Shown here: one piece after another, positions 1 through 13,837 of the stretch
How the letters are laid out: every line of letters begins with the position of its first letter
Numbering within the stretch: position 1 is the stretch's first letter
Source of the DNA: Dirofilaria immitis
Lineage: Eukaryota; Nematoda; Chromadorea; Rhabditida; Onchocercidae
Length of the DNA stretch: 64,000 nt
Direction of reading: 5' to 3'
NCBI GenBank assembly: GCA_024305405.1
Contig: JAKNDB010000068.1
Coordinates: 6,067,501 to 6,131,500, forward strand
Notes under the pieces: model-generated
Databases searched by the model: none
Told to the model about the DNA's origin: nothing
Seen by the model: the letters and a program-made list of their open reading frames with translations, nothing else
Program-made: the position numbers and the translations under genes

Positions 1-89
1 TAGGTGAAATAGAAAATCCCAGATTTTTACTTTTCATAGAGTCTTTGCCAAATTGATTAGAGCAATAAAATATTTTTGCCATATTTCAG

Positions 90-3000
90 GTAGTTTCATT
101 TATTGCTGTGATTGTTCTCCTCATATTATCTATTGGTTCTTTGGCCGCATATTATATTTCGAGAAAAATATTAGGAGAAAAGGTGTATTTGCAAAAGTTC
201 TCGTATAAAATTGGAGTACTTAAAAAAATTTTTTGATTATCATTTGTCTGTAGAGATAAAATTCTTATCCATCTAAAATAAATCGAATTTAAATGAATTT
301 CAATTTCGCAGGTCAGTGTTCTCATTTCTTTCTGTGGAAATACGAAGAGTTTAGGTAAATTTCATTTGGCTAAAGTCGAATTTCTTTAGGTTCGTGAATA
401 CGTGCGGCAGCAAATTTCAGCAAATCCTGAATATCTGAGCCAAATGGATGTCTATAAACCAGATGAATGGGAATTGAAACGAAGTACAATTCACTTGGAA
501 GAAGAAATTGGCAGGGGAACTTTCGGAAAGGTAGTATTCTTGTGGATTCGACAATTCTAATATTTATTCAGTCATTGTATTTTTTAAAGGAATCCGAAGT
601 CGGTATTGATAAATCTAAATCTGAGTGATGCTGGGACTTAAAACATTTTTTTCGAGGTTACAGGTGTATCGCGGATATGGTGACAACTGTAGGTCGTACA
701 TGGGTGCTGCCTTTGGGGAATGTGCCATCAAAACTGTATCTGAAACGGCAAATAGCGCAGAGCGTCTTCATTTTCTTATTGAAGCAAGCGTTATGAAACA
801 ATTTAATACATCTTTTATTGTTAAGCTTTATGGCGTTGTCTCTGATGGTCAACCTGTTCTGGTTGTGATGGAAATGATGAAAAAGGTAATCACTCTTTCT
901 GGATTTTAGAAGAAAAAGCCATAATAAATGAAGATTACTACTTTCGAATTCTTTTTTCACAAATTTTTATTTAGTATATACATGTTTCTTTTAAATTAAA
1001 AGACAATATATATTAAAGGGTAATCTGCGTGACTATTTACGATCTAGACGACCAAACGCTGAGGAAAATGTTCATGGTTTGCCAGTACCAGTTGAAATCG
1101 ACTTCCTACGTTGGGCATCACAAATTGCTGATGGAATGGCTTATCTGGAATCGCTGAGATTCTGCCATCGGGATTTAGCAGCCAGGAATTGCATGGTATT
1201 TCAAATCTTGGATTAAAATTTGATTGCGCTCTCATTGGAGCATACTTGTAAGCTTTATTTTACTACTGTGATCAAATTTCTTTTAAAATCATTTTAGGTA
1301 AATGAATTTGACACGGTAAAGATAGGTGATTTTGGTATGGCAAGGGATATCTATTATCATGAATATTATAAACCAGCAGGTTTGTCCATAGTTTTGCAAA
1401 TTGAAAATTTATTGAACCATTTTATAAAAGAAAGGACTGACGTATGGAATTCATAAATCTTAATATTTGCATTATCACTTCATTTTTTGTGAATCTTGTT
1501 TGTTCTTATGAATATGTATAAAAATTTTGATTTTCAAAGTTAACATTGTTAAACTTTTCTGCTAATTTTCTTTTCTAAAGGAAGACGTTTGATGCCGGTA
1601 CGATGGATGGCTCCAGAATCACTGATGGACGGCAAATTTACTATGAAGTCAGACGTCTGGTAAGGATTTCTTGTAGTAATTTTTCCACAGATGTTGAGTA
1701 GTATTCTAAGTGGTTCAGAAAATATGAAAGTAAAAAAAATAGTTTTTATGGAAATAATCTCTGCTAAGGAGTGTCTAGCAAATATAATACTGCGATGGAA
1801 GAGAGTCATAATATTGGTAGAGAGAACTCTTTTCTGGAATAAATCTCACATATATGAAACAAAAATTCAGGTTATTATTTGAGATAAAATAAAATTAATA
1901 GAGTGTTGTCTATAACTACTAAATGTTAATTTCATGCAGGTCTTATGGTATAACAGTTTATGAAATGCTTACGTTGGCTCAACAGCCATATTTGGGTTTA
2001 GCTAATGAAAGTGTTTTTGATTATATTGGTGTGAAGAAAAAATTTTAACAAGACCAACTGGTTGTCCAGACTTTTGGTACGTTTGCCGATTTTAATGCAA
2101 TTTTTTCGTGATGAAGTACTGTAGTAAGGAAGACTCTCAACAGAGTTCGTATGTATCATGAAAAATGGATTTTTAGTTATTTTTTATGCTCCAATTCCTT
2201 AAATTTGATATCAGATGACCTTGAATGTATTGTTTGATATTTTTCAGGTACGAATTGATGGAACGATGTTGGAAATACGACCCTCGTGAACGTCCCACTT
2301 TCGCCGAAATTGTTGGGATTTTGTTGAGACACGCTAAGGCTGGAATACATGATTTTCCTGATAGCGAATTTCGCGAGGTATTTCTTCTGCATATATTTTG
2401 TGCATTTCTTAATAAGAATTGTTCCTAAATTTTTTCTGAATATATCTTTTAACGCTGAATATTTCTAAAACTGGATTCTTTCTTTTTTGATCTTTATGGA
2501 AGAGATATTGACCACAAGATTGAACCAAACTATGAAAATAATAGATATCATTACATAAATATAAATTAAAACAATCGTGATATGATAAATTAAAGCAGTA
2601 TAAATTAAAATATAAAGGCGCTGCTTTTTAGATGTCATTTGTGGTGTCAAATCAAATAGATATAGACGATGACTTGAATGAAGAAATGTTCTCAGATAGC
2701 ACGAGACTCGTACGAACTACCAGTGCAGGACATGTTGAACAGAGCGAGGTAATGTTATTTTTTCTTGCTTAATATTTTTATATTTATCCTTATTGTGACT
2801 TACTAGGGATATACGTTGAAAGACAACGTAATTTATTATTGAGCTTTTCAATTGCGAATCCTAATGTTTAGCTATTTATATCAATGATCGACATGCATAT
2901 TACTTATTTTTTTTTAGACCTCATTCATCAACAAAGCGGATAAGCAAGGTTTAGATCATTCCAGCAGTAGTGGAAATATTCGTTATTTATCCAATAATAG

Positions 3001-3431
3001 TAAGGCAAATAATCAAACAAAGGTGAAAATTTGTTCATTTTTAATAATATTCTTATTTTATTCATTTTAGGATTTTTTAAGGAGGTGTTATGAATGCAAT
3101 AATTCGTATCCGTGCATTTTTATTTACTAAATTCATCAATGATGGCGATTTTTGCCGTAAATTTCTTCAGAAATCATGCAAAATATTATAAGTTCTTTAC
3201 CTACAATGCATCATCAGTGGAAGTTTTGCTATATTGAATGATTTCGTAAGTCTGGGATAGCATTAGATAATGCTGGCTTATTTCCAGCCTCTATGTTTGT
3301 CGAATCGTCGTAATGGTGCCTCATCATGGCGATGGAGTTTTGGTGGTTCTGGTCATCCCCAAAGTAGTAGGCGTAAGTCAGAAACTGACATTAGCTTAAC
3401 ACGGTTTAACAGGAACGAGGATGAATTTTAA
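90..3431 (+). CDS. daf-2: DAF-2-like insulin/IGF receptor tyrosine kinase, 3' part
   Basis: Receptor tyrosine kinase that would receive insulin-like peptides at the plasma membrane. Exons by splice signal and phase: 90-182, 390-530, 664-885, 1019-1195, 1298-1379, 1581-1659, 1940-2076, 2248-2377, 2632-2748, 2918-3022, 3288-3431; about 475 residues visible, and the extracellular half lies upstream of the window. The first exon is a membrane helix ([16 protein letters not shown]). The kinase domain shows the P-loop GRGTFG, the lysine strand [24 protein letters not shown], an insulin-receptor-type activation loop ([14 protein letters not shown]), [16 protein letters not shown] and [13 protein letters not shown]. 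The three clustered loop tyrosines place it with insulin receptors. A serine-rich tail follows. One anomaly: six A at 2037-2042 put the frame into TAA; a seventh A restores [13 protein letters not shown] possible poly(A) signal AATAAA is at 3517-3522. The family call is firm; the symbol is by homology only. Confidence 0.93.
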
Positions 3432-5759
3432 TTTGATACATTTAGATCGTTTTGTTATATATATTGTTTAAATTTGTGGATTAGTAAAAATTAATGGTGA
3501 AAAATTCTGGAAACTGAATAAAAAGATTGGAAAAATGGTATCGAACTAAAATTATTTCAGAATAAATAGAACTAGTAGAATATCTTTAATGATTTCCGAA
3601 ACAATGATGCCTGAATATGTTTCACTAATATTCTCACGTATATCCGGAGGAAATAAGATTAAATATCTTAGATTGATTCGATTTTTTCTCTAGAATTACT
3701 AACGGAATTAGATGAGGTTTTTATGAGATTGAGCAAAAATCCGATCGAGATAAGCAGTTATAACAAATTGCCAACTGTGAATATTTGAAAATGCATTTCA
3801 TGCCTTTAAGGGCAATGTTACGGTGTTGTTATATATTACAATATTGTTATATTAAAATCAATGTTATTGTTTGTAGCGATAATATAATTTTTTTGCTCAA
3901 ATTTCTGAAAAGAGAATATTTCATTTTTTCTTATATATGTTTTATTAAATTCATACATTATAATATTAGAGTATTTCTGTACCTCAATCCGGTGCGATTG
4001 TTGAACGATAAAAAGAAAAAAAAGTATGGAAGTGGAGAAATTTTTTTGTTTTGACTAATCGAAAAACATTCCTCCATTTTGTTTTTTTATTCTCTTTTCT
4101 TTCTGCCTAAAATTCTGGACTATGAATTTTGGTTTTTCTAAGATCGATTTTTGTTTACTTATTCGTTCTGTTACTAAAATGTTTCGTTTTCTTTTTAGCT
4201 CTCTGTATTTGATTTTTGAAGATTTCGTGATTTTTTGCATTCATAGATTTGAGAGGCGGATAACTTCAATTTTTCAGTATTTGAAAAAGCTGTTCTTTCT
4301 GCTATTGGAATTGCTTTGTCATGCTTGCCACCAATTTTTTTCTTTGGTACCGGCTCCCGCGCTTTCAAATAATTCAAATTTTCAATTGTTATGAATCTAA
4401 CTTTGTCATTGTTTTCATTTGAAAATTACATTCAGAATCATTGCTTTACTGATATTAGATACCAGTGATTTATTTGTTCGAATTGAATCGGAACAATTTT
4501 TGGGGCTCTTGAGATTTTGTTTAAAAAAATGATTAAATTATGTCAGAAAGCAATAATATTCCTAATTCTGTTGAATTTTTGAATGATGCTTTCCTCTTAA
4601 CACAGTCAGAAAGGTTTTATTCTGTTAAAAATTATTCTTCGAACTTTAAGGACTATATTTTCTTTCAAGTTTATTTGAAGATAATTTATCTGTAATTTGC
4701 ATAAATCTCTCATTGCCTATGATTTTAACCTCCGATAAAAGGATTCTTTTGATTGTTAGTTTAACCTTTTTACGTCAAAATACAAGTCTTCAGTTCGGAA
4801 AATTGCTGTTGTTATTTACACTTCTCACATTATTTTTAGTGTTGTATCATCTATCTATGAACGAGTAAACATGTGCATTTGACTCCTTACATTAATCGCA
4901 AGGTATCATTACTAATAACTTTCTCATGAGGTTAGATTTGTAATTCTAAGCAATGCAGTACATGTTATGCTTCTCGTCCCTAATTTCCTTCTATTTGCAT
5001 TTTCAAGCAGAAATAAATTAATGACTTAAGTTTTATATCCTAATTTAAAGTCCCCTTGGATGACGGACGGCAAACCGTTGTAGTCGTATGACTAATTAGT
5101 TCATTAAAGAGAAAGCTTTACATGAACAGGCCATCCAGACCGATCTTATTAGCTGGATTGATCATTTTCATATAGAGCATCTATGATTCCATTGCTACTT
5201 CAGCATGTTATGGTGTAAGTCATATGAATTAAAAGAAATTTGTTGGGATTTCATTGGGTTTTCTTGTTCTCTCATTTTCTTAGCCTGTCTTACTCATATC
5301 ATGTGCATTACGGAAATAGAACAAAAAATTTAACCATTAATCGTAAATAACATTATAAAGTGTAAAAAGTAATAATGAATAAAAACAATCATAACTTACA
5401 TTTGTACATGATGGGAATGATCTCAATTATTTCATTAATGAAATAAGTATGAGAATATAATTTGTTTTAAGGACAAAAATATATCTGCCAAAAAAAATCA
5501 AGTGGTGGAGTGGAAAATCTTCCACCTAGCCTGAAAAACTATTTTAAGAAGAAAAAGAAACTGAAATCTACTGCATTTATCCCCATCATGTAATTAAGTA
5601 CATTTTGAAAATAAATCACCACCCGATGGTGATGCATTATCACATTCTCTTATAACAGTATCAGTTTAAAACAATGGGAGAGATATAGTTAATCACCTAA
5701 ATTAGATTAAATGGATGACTTCATTTTTTCTGTGAGTCTTCTTGTAAGATTAAATACGT
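3432..5759. other. Intergenic, no gene seen
   Basis: Downstream of the kinase gene. AT-rich with scattered short open frames that show no coding signature. A somewhat less AT-rich block at about 5049-5170 matches nothing I recognise. The AATAAA at 3517-3522 probably ends the upstream transcript. Confidence 0.6.
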
Positions 5760-6905
5760 ATCATTCGAACGCTTTTTTGTCTCCATGTAACTCGTTTTAG
5801 CATTTGAGATTCCATACTGATCGCAATGAAACGATTTATTTGTATGAAACTAAAAACAATCACCAGAACGGTTTCTTACCGGCATGAATTCGTTTGTTTC
5901 TCACCGGTATGAATTCGCATATGCTATTTTTATGTTCCATCGACATAATGTAGATTAAATATATCATATTGTACGGTTTTTTGCCCGTATGTATTTAATT
6001 CATCTATTTGAAATTTCTTGTTAGTAAAATATGTCCAATAAATCGTAATGAAATCGTTTGTTATCAATATGAATTCCTCTGCGGTAGTTACTGGACGGCT
6101 TCTCATCGGTATGAATCCGCTTATGAATTTGAAATTCCACAATTTAGATTAAATATAAATTTGAATCGTTTCTTTCTTCTACCTATCGGCCTCGAGTATT
6201 TAAGACTCCATGCTGGCAAAATATGGTTCATAAACCATAACGAAACGGTTTTCCAGCAACATAAAATCCTCTGAATTAGTACAATTTGACTGCGACGTCG
6301 CAACTTGACGGCTTTCCATTGGTGTTCCTACACAATTTAAATTACATATATCACATCCGAATAGTCGTTCGCTTTTGTGTAGCGTTCCGATACTGAATTA
6401 CTATAATTTGATTACCATGTCATAACTGGACGACATTTTACTCCTGTACATTTCTACATATTTTAAATTAAACAGATCGCATTTGAATGGTTTCTTGCTT
6501 TTCTATAACGGTTTACAGCATTTTTGAGATTTCAAACGGGATGGGAATTCCTTTGAATTATGAAAATTTGATTGCGATGTCACAATTGGATGGCTTTTCA
6601 TTGATATCGCGTATCCTTTACAGTAGCATATACTATTAATTCCTACTGCTTGCACTGCTCCAATTACATCTGGTTTTTTATTTGCAGTAGTGTCAACATA
6701 AAACTCGTTTGCAAATTTCTGAACTTCTATTTTTTAATATCGCAAAGGAAGGGCCTCTTACTGATAGGAATTCACTTGGGGAATCACACTTACACGGTCT
6801 CTCGCTTATATGTATCGACATTCGAGAGTTCAAATTCGCTAGAGTATAACTAATAATTAGCAATGAAATGAATTTCCATCGGTATGAATTCCTCTGCATG
6901 AAAAT
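5760..6905 (-). pseudogene. Decayed tandem C2H2 zinc-finger array
   Basis: Read on the minus strand, the stretch holds about a dozen remnants of the finger linker H-T-G-E-K-P-Y/F-x-C-D, scattered over all three frames and separated by stops and deletions. Clear ones are SRMSIHISERPCKCD (about 6790-6840), HKRIHTDEKPSSN (about 6080-6122), RGIHIDNKRFHYD (about 6035-6075), YGQKTVQYDIFNL (about 5950-5995), INEKPSNCDIAIKF (about 6555-6610), KPSSCDVAVKLY (about 6270-6320) and HTNKSFHCDQYG (about 5803-5850). Spacing between linkers runs from about 40 to 80 nt against the normal 84, so fingers have been cut down. Several copies share P-S-x-C-D-x-A, with the second zinc cysteine lost, which hints that part of the array multiplied after it began to degenerate. 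No intact finger remains. This is a fossil gene, not an expressed one. Confidence 0.8.
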
Positions 6906-8985
6906 AAAGAAAATTATTTAAATTAGAAAACACTCCACTATGCAGCAGAATAAAAATGTAGAGAATGACAGAAATATTGAAAATGTAAACTCTCTTAGAT
7001 ATTACAAGCTCCACAGAAAAATATCTTCTTCATCTAAACTTCATTGCGGCTTTTGCATTCTTTTAGTTATATAAGAACCATACAAAAGTTGACAATAAAT
7101 GAAAAACAGCGAAGATATGTTTAATTCATAAAAGACAAGTATCCCGCGTTACCTGCAGACTTCGTGACAGAACGTAATAGATGTATGAATATATGTCACA
7201 CATCTTAAGTAGAAATCAAAACAAGAGTCAAAGTCTTCACACTTCTGATAACGAAGAGATCGCATTTTAGAGGAAAAATAATATACATTATATAATAACT
7301 TGGGTAATAATCTATTATTCACTGTTTCAGTTTCTCGTCATTAATTAATAACAAATGCCATAATAATTTAGACCACTTTTATGTTCTCGAAAGATTCCTC
7401 GTCAGTTATTTTGTAGAATAATTAAAAAACAACCATGACGCTAAAATGATTCCACTTGTCTCATATATGGAGAACTTTCATCACTTTAGTTCCAAACCTT
7501 AAAATGAAAATTATTGTGACAGAAATTACAAAGGCACAAAAAAACCCGACGTAAATGACTTCCGAATTTCGAATGAGAAAAAAACGAAATGTCAAGTTAA
7601 AATTTCCGGAAATGTCATATTTGACAAAAATTCTATTCCACTATTTCTACTATTTCAGTCTGACTTGTAAAATTGTTAAATAATTGTAAGCACTTTAAAT
7701 CAACACCAAACAAGCAAATGAAAAACAAAAGCGATATTCATATTCCGTACAAAATTATTTACATAAAATATTAAGTAAAACACAAAAGATACGGATAGAG
7801 CCACACAATTTATACCCCATATAATATTATTTTACGTAATGAAAGCCACACGCACTGCCAATGAAAGACTTTACACCAATGTTCACGTGACATGCATAAA
7901 CACACCATGACTTTTTGTAGGAAGCCTATGGCAATCAATCGACATGCCACGTTAGAGATGGTCGGTTGGCCTCGTTATATTTTGAAACGTTAAATATTTA
8001 TAACTGTTTATAATGACTAGTGGTTGGATTTGCCTGTTAGGTTGGGAGTCCTAATTTTTTCAGTCATATTTTACTGAATTTAGTTAGGCTGTTTGGTTTC
8101 TTGAAATTTTTGAAATGTCAATCATTTTTTTCGAAACGAGACTAACTTTATCGTTAAATTTTATATCTCTTCATATTACAGCTTAGATATTATTAATATG
8201 TTTGTATTCGCTTAAAAATTACATACGGGATAATAGAATTTTAATTTATGTATCATATGTAAAATTCAATTGTTGCGGAAAAGTAGGATGGTGACGATAT
8301 AGTGAACGGATGATTACTTGATTGATGTTTCCTGAAGATTTGATTTCACATATGTAAGTAGATAATATATTTGAAGTAAGTACAATTTAGCTTAATGATT
8401 GAAATTCTTATAGAAACAGTTAATTTTGTAAACTTTTTCTGACCAGTTTGAGAAAGAGATTCTTTTTGAAAGATAATTATCAGCGAAATTTTCCCAGAAT
8501 AATCGATACCTTTCATTTCCTCCCTTTATCCCCAAATTTTGTTAGAGAAAAGGAGGGGTTTTGTTAAGTGATTTCTCGTTAAATTTTGTGATTAAAGTTG
8601 TTAAATTGGAATCTTCATGGATAACTTTTGAATTCTCATTGTTATATTAGGAGTATATTTGAAATTGAAATAAAAATAATTAGGTTTTTAAGATCAATTC
8701 ATCTAAAATGGATTGGAAGACGATTTACTGAACATCAAACTCACACTCTGAACTTTATTTGTCTACCATTCACATGTGAAATAAGAAAGAAAAACATTAA
8801 TTTTTGATGAAAATGAATAATATTTTTGCCTTGTCATCTATTATTTGTAATCTTCGTCATGTTTCCGTAAAATATCTATTCATATTGTCAGATTTGCACT
8901 AATTCCGCTCTACTAATTTTTTGATTTTCTTTTATATTTTTTTCCTTCTTTTTCTAAACAAATTGTCTTCATGGCTTTGTTTCAG
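6906..8985. other. Intergenic, upstream of the Pbx gene
   Basis: About 2 kb with no coding exon that I can support. It should contain the promoter of the homeobox gene starting at 9038; I do not recognise any specific element. Confidence 0.5.
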
Positions 8986-11900
8986 GATATTATATTGATG
9001 TGAAAGGATTGTTTCATACAACAAATCTCACATTAAAATGGGTGAATTACCACCAGCAACTTCATTGAATGATTTGTTATCACAGTTAATGAATATATCA
9101 GAACAGTCCTTGGATGACCACACTCAGCAAAGGTACCTTCTTTCATTTTATTTTCGTGATAATAAGTGAGTAAAGTATTTTATTCATGAAATGATTTGTG
9201 ATACTTAGCAGTATGCTTTTGATATTTTAAGTAACAAATAATGAATTGATAAGTATAACTTTCGATATTTTGGTACTGACGGATAAGATTAATCAGCAGA
9301 AGTTATATTTGCATATGTCAGATAAACAGAAAGCATGAAAATAGGGGTATTGATGTAGAAGATAGAAATATATGTATAGCTATAATTTTAGATGAAATAT
9401 AACTAATTTAGGTAACCAGTAAAGTTATAACAAAAAAAGTTTATAAGCAAGCATTTGTCCTTTCAATAATTTTAGGAAACAGCAGTTGCAGAATCATCGC
9501 ATGAAGAATGCTTTATTTGAAGTTTTATGTGAAATTAAAGAAAAACTGGTATATTTTCCTTTTGCTTTTTTGAGCGTTTTATCATTTTGAAAAGTAAAAA
9601 AGGAAAGTTATTAGTATTAGAAAAGGAATAACGATTATTTTCTGAATTGCAGCACTTTCCATTCGAGGGGTCAAGAAGAAGCACCGGAAGATCCACAACT
9701 TATGCGACTAGATAATATGCTGGTTAGTCTTATAGCTATAACAGTGATTTGGATTAAAATTCTTTGACTTCTCAGCATATTTTCAGGTTGCTGAAGGTGT
9801 AGCTGGTCCAGATAATCGTGGGCCAATTCAGAATGATACCAGTGGTGGTGATCAAGCTGATTATCGGCAAAAACTTACCCAGATAAGATTGGTATACAGT
9901 GAAGAATTACGGAAATATGAAGAAGTCAATTTCTCAATCTTGATTTTTGAATTTTACACCAAGTGCGGCTGAAAGATCCCAATGAGTTTTGCACAGGATG
10001 ATGTATTTCTGGCTTTCAGGAAATGATTATTTTTCAGGCTTGTCAAGAATTTACTCAACATGTTGTATCGTTGCTACGAGAGCAAAGTCGAACTCGACCA
10101 ATTGCAAACAAGGAAATTGAACGGATGGTTGCTATTATACAAAAGAAATTTTCCGGTATACAGGTAATTAGTAAATAAATTTTATTTCTAGAATATAATT
10201 GTACTTTGGTAAAGTTGGAAAATTGGATATAGGCACTAAATTAAAAATTCTTGGCATGATATCATTGAAGCAAGGAGCAAGTTTCGTCGATTACTGGAAT
10301 TATTGAACTAACTAAATAATAGATCAGATTATTACATGGACTAGTGGTGCCTTTATTAGATTTTACAATAATGTGGATATTTGAAATTTAATTTCATAAA
10401 ATTCAAGGAACAATAATTTTCAAATTTTTGCATCGTGTTCTAGGTAAATTGTTGCACAAATATAGTTCAAACTCAGTAATTTGATTGGAATTTATGATGC
10501 AATAATTTTAATTTCTGTATTTTTTACCTAAGTCACATTTTATTTCAATTTCTTTTAGGTGCAATTAAAGCAGTCAACTTGTGAAGCAGTAATGATTCTT
10601 CGTTCACGATTCCTGATGCTAGGTGGTTTTTGCTGCTGCTGCTGCTAAGAACGCCTTTCTTTTACTATTGAAAAATTATCAAGTTTAACTTCCTTCGTAG
10701 ATACGTTCAGTGCCTACTTATACTGTAATAAGATATTAATAATAAACCTTTTTTCTATTTCTTATGAAAACATTATCCTTGAAATTACAGGAGAAAGCGA
10801 CGAAACTTCAGCAAACAAGCTACAGAAGTGCTTAATGAATATTTCTACTCTCATTTAAGTAATCCTTATCCATCGGAAGAAGCAAAAGAAGAGTTGGCAC
10901 GGCAGTGTCAGATTACAGTTTCGCAGGTTATTTTTTTCTCTTTGTGTGTTTTCTCATAATACTGCAAATCCTACTAACTGATTAAACTAGGACCATTCAT
11001 TCATTAACTCCAAATTCAGAAGATGGTGAGAGACATTATGATAGTGTTTAATTAGGTTTCAAATTGGTTTGGCAATAAACGAATAAGGTACAAGAAAAAT
11101 ATAGCAAAAGCTCAAGAAGAAGCCAATATGTATGCTGCTAAAAAAGCTGCTCATGGTGAGTCTTGATTTCTTTTTATCCCATCCACTGTAAAAGATTTGT
11201 TAAGAATGATTGATTTCCTTGTGGTAATAACTGTCTCTATTGACTGAGTTTAAAGACATTAACTGAATCAATTTTTTTCATCTTAGTCACTTTATCTCAA
11301 GTCAGATGAGTGCGAAAAAGTGTTTATTTTTGGAGTGCCAAGATATAAATTAATTGTAGATTTGCAACTATTAGATTTTGCAGCTGCGAATCAATATGGT
11401 ATGTTGGCAGCAGGAACATCAGCAGCTGGAAGTATGCTTAATTATCCAGCAATGCTTCCAGGACAAGATTTAGCACATCATATGACTGCTGGTCTTGATT
11501 TCACTGCCGGTTATAATCCTCAGCTGGTAGGTGTTATGCCTCTGATAGCTAGGAATGATCCGTTTGGCGAGCTGTAATATATACTAATGCTTTCTGTTGT
11601 TTCGTTTGTGCAGCTTATGCTTAATTAGTTAGTTAGTTAATTATTTGCTTAAAGCCGCTACAAATTTGTGTTTCCTTTTAGATGAATATAAGTCATAAAC
11701 TATTTATGAATCGGATTGAAAGGAGACGGTTTTTTCCATCATGAATTTATTGCATCGGCTTGTTAAAAAACTAACAGTTAGATTCATTTCTTAAGTATTT
11801 TTTTACGATTTACACACTTATTAATTGAAAACCGTTGGTTGCACCACGCAAAATTGTCCTGATTTTTGTCCTGGTACTTGAAAGTGTCGTGAAGTAATGT

Positions 11901-13069
11901 GCCATTACCTTCACAGGCATGATGGTTTTAAATTTGTAGATTGTCGAATTCATAGTGACATCACAATTTCGTTTTAAAGAACCAATTAGTTTGGAAATAA
12001 GTAAGCTCGGCTAAAAAATAATTTTAAGTTTCATAGCAATTTTTGAACACTATGTCGTTTTAGTAAGATAAACTAAGTTATATAAGTTTGTATGTTTATG
12101 AGTTGTTATTCTGCATTCACGTTTTATATTTGAGACTAATTCAATTAATGCATCGTTATTTAAACTGTTCGTAATTTCCAGATGTCCACAGCTTACGGAA
12201 TTCCTCCACCAACCAATCCGTCACCGCAATCTTAACGTAATGCTTACTAACTTCTTTTGTTCTCGTTGTTATGAAGCTGTAACGCTTGCCGTATTTATGT
12301 TCTTTATTATTAATAATAGTAAAGTTGCATTTGTTTTATCCTGACTAATGAGTGTATTTATGAAATTATGCTTTATAGATTCATTGCGTGCACTGTATAC
12401 AATAGACTTATGAAGTACGTTCAATTTTACTTTGGCATGTTGTGTATTACTACATATGATGATCCAAACAGGCGTATGGCACACTTTCAGATTAATTTCA
12501 TCTGGAAGGGAAAAAACTCGAAATTATTAAAAATATATATGTACATGGGTATATATATATATGCTATTTAAGCTATATATATTTATTTTTAATGTAGCGC
12601 TGTATTTGGTTTATCTGTTAAAGCAACCGTCTTCGCTGTTGATATTAAATTAATTTTAATAGCTTAAATTTTCAATCAAAAGAAACAAATATGCGAATTT
12701 GCGCAAGTTTTGGAAGTTACTTCTAGTCACTGCAATAATTTTTATTAGTCTTGAAGAACAAAATACCATCAGTATTGTATGTTTAAGCATAATATTCCTT
12801 CAAAAGCTATAAGACGCCATCTCTAAATGGTTTTGATGTATAGGTGAACATTTCTTTAATTAAAATTAATTAGTTTTGAAAGGAATAGGTAAATTGTGCC
12901 AGCGATTATTGTATGCTGGTGAAGAGTATATCTGAATGTTGATTGCAAATTTGCAAGTCTGAAGTATTTTATTTTCAAATTTAGTTTTGGTTTTAATGAA
13001 ATTTCTTTTTCTCAGACGCTACCTACAGTAAGCGGTGAACCACCAATGAAGAAATCGAAAAACGATTAG
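8986..13069 (+). CDS. ceh-20: Pbx/extradenticle-type TALE homeodomain protein
   Basis: Nuclear transcription factor; PBC proteins bind DNA with Hox and Meis partners. The start is ATG 9038, 52 nt after a TTTCAG acceptor at 8985 that could receive a spliced leader or an upstream UTR exon. Coding exons: 9038-9132, 9476-9548, 9653-9722, 9787-9924, 10038-10163, 10559-10622, 10791-10926, 11056-11155, 11384-11526, then 12182-12235 (stop) or 13016-13069 (stop). The PBC domain shows [38 protein letters not shown] and [14 protein letters not shown]. The TALE homeodomain has the three-residue loop ([15 protein letters not shown]) and helix 3 [14 protein letters not shown]. Three single bases appear to be missing: before CTTTCC near 9653, after GGGG at 9667-9670, and a G near 10615 (restoring Leu-Asp-Ala-Arg). 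The two 3' exons give alternative C-termini. Family assignment is very secure. Confidence 0.93.
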
Positions 13070-13837
13070 TGGACAAATTAACCAGCTGAACACCTCATTA
13101 TTCATTTAAGGAAAACCAAATCATCTCGTAAGTTTTCATTTCCGAGGAATATTTTTCCATGATCGTTAATGTCAGTTGATTTCCTCACTGTATGCTACTT
13201 TTTCCGCTGATTTTTTTATTTGTTGCAACGAATTACAATTATATAGTATTTATTTTATTAGAAATTATATCAATTTATTTCATGATAATTGATCGTATTT
13301 TGTATTTAACAATATATGCCAATATTTATAACTTTTCATAATAATGGAGAAAATGGTATTTTGCATTTAATTTAATTTTTGCGGAAAATAACATTGGTAG
13401 TATATTTCATTTCAGTTCTTGATCTCATTTCTGAAATCATGAATTTGAAGTATTTATGAGTTAAAATTTATTTTGTCTTATGTTGTTATTCCGTGAAGGT
13501 AGAGAGAACGTTACGAAGTTGGAAATATTTATTGTTCCAATGCATTTTGGTGTGTTAAGGTCGGTAATGTGTATGATTTTTTATTATGATTATTGTTCTT
13601 TAGTGATTTATCTTTGATCCAATTTGCATTTTTGTTGATCGAAAATTTTCCCAAATGTTTCGCATTAATTTTTCTCGACATTTATGCTTGTTTCATCTGT
13701 TGGAAATGTATAAACTATCTTAGCCAGTAAACTTTTTAATTATTTTGAATTAGAATGTTGGTCTCACATATAGAATGATATTCCATTAGCAATGAAAATG
13801 ATTGATAATTGGTAAAACATTTAATAACTAGCCATTA
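13070..13837. other. 3' flank of the Pbx gene, no gene seen
   Basis: AT-rich sequence after the last possible stop of the homeobox gene. No exon, RNA gene or repeat of note. Confidence 0.5.

Noticed and set aside
2029..2050. A tiny intron (GTGTGAAG...CAAG) that would remove the stop in the kinase domain
   Set aside because: It would be about 24 nt, too short to splice, and would delete conserved kinase residues; a missing A explains the frame better.
5049..5170. Locally less AT-rich block as a transposon or RNA gene
   Set aside because: No tRNA-like fold, terminal repeats or coding frame could be recognised.
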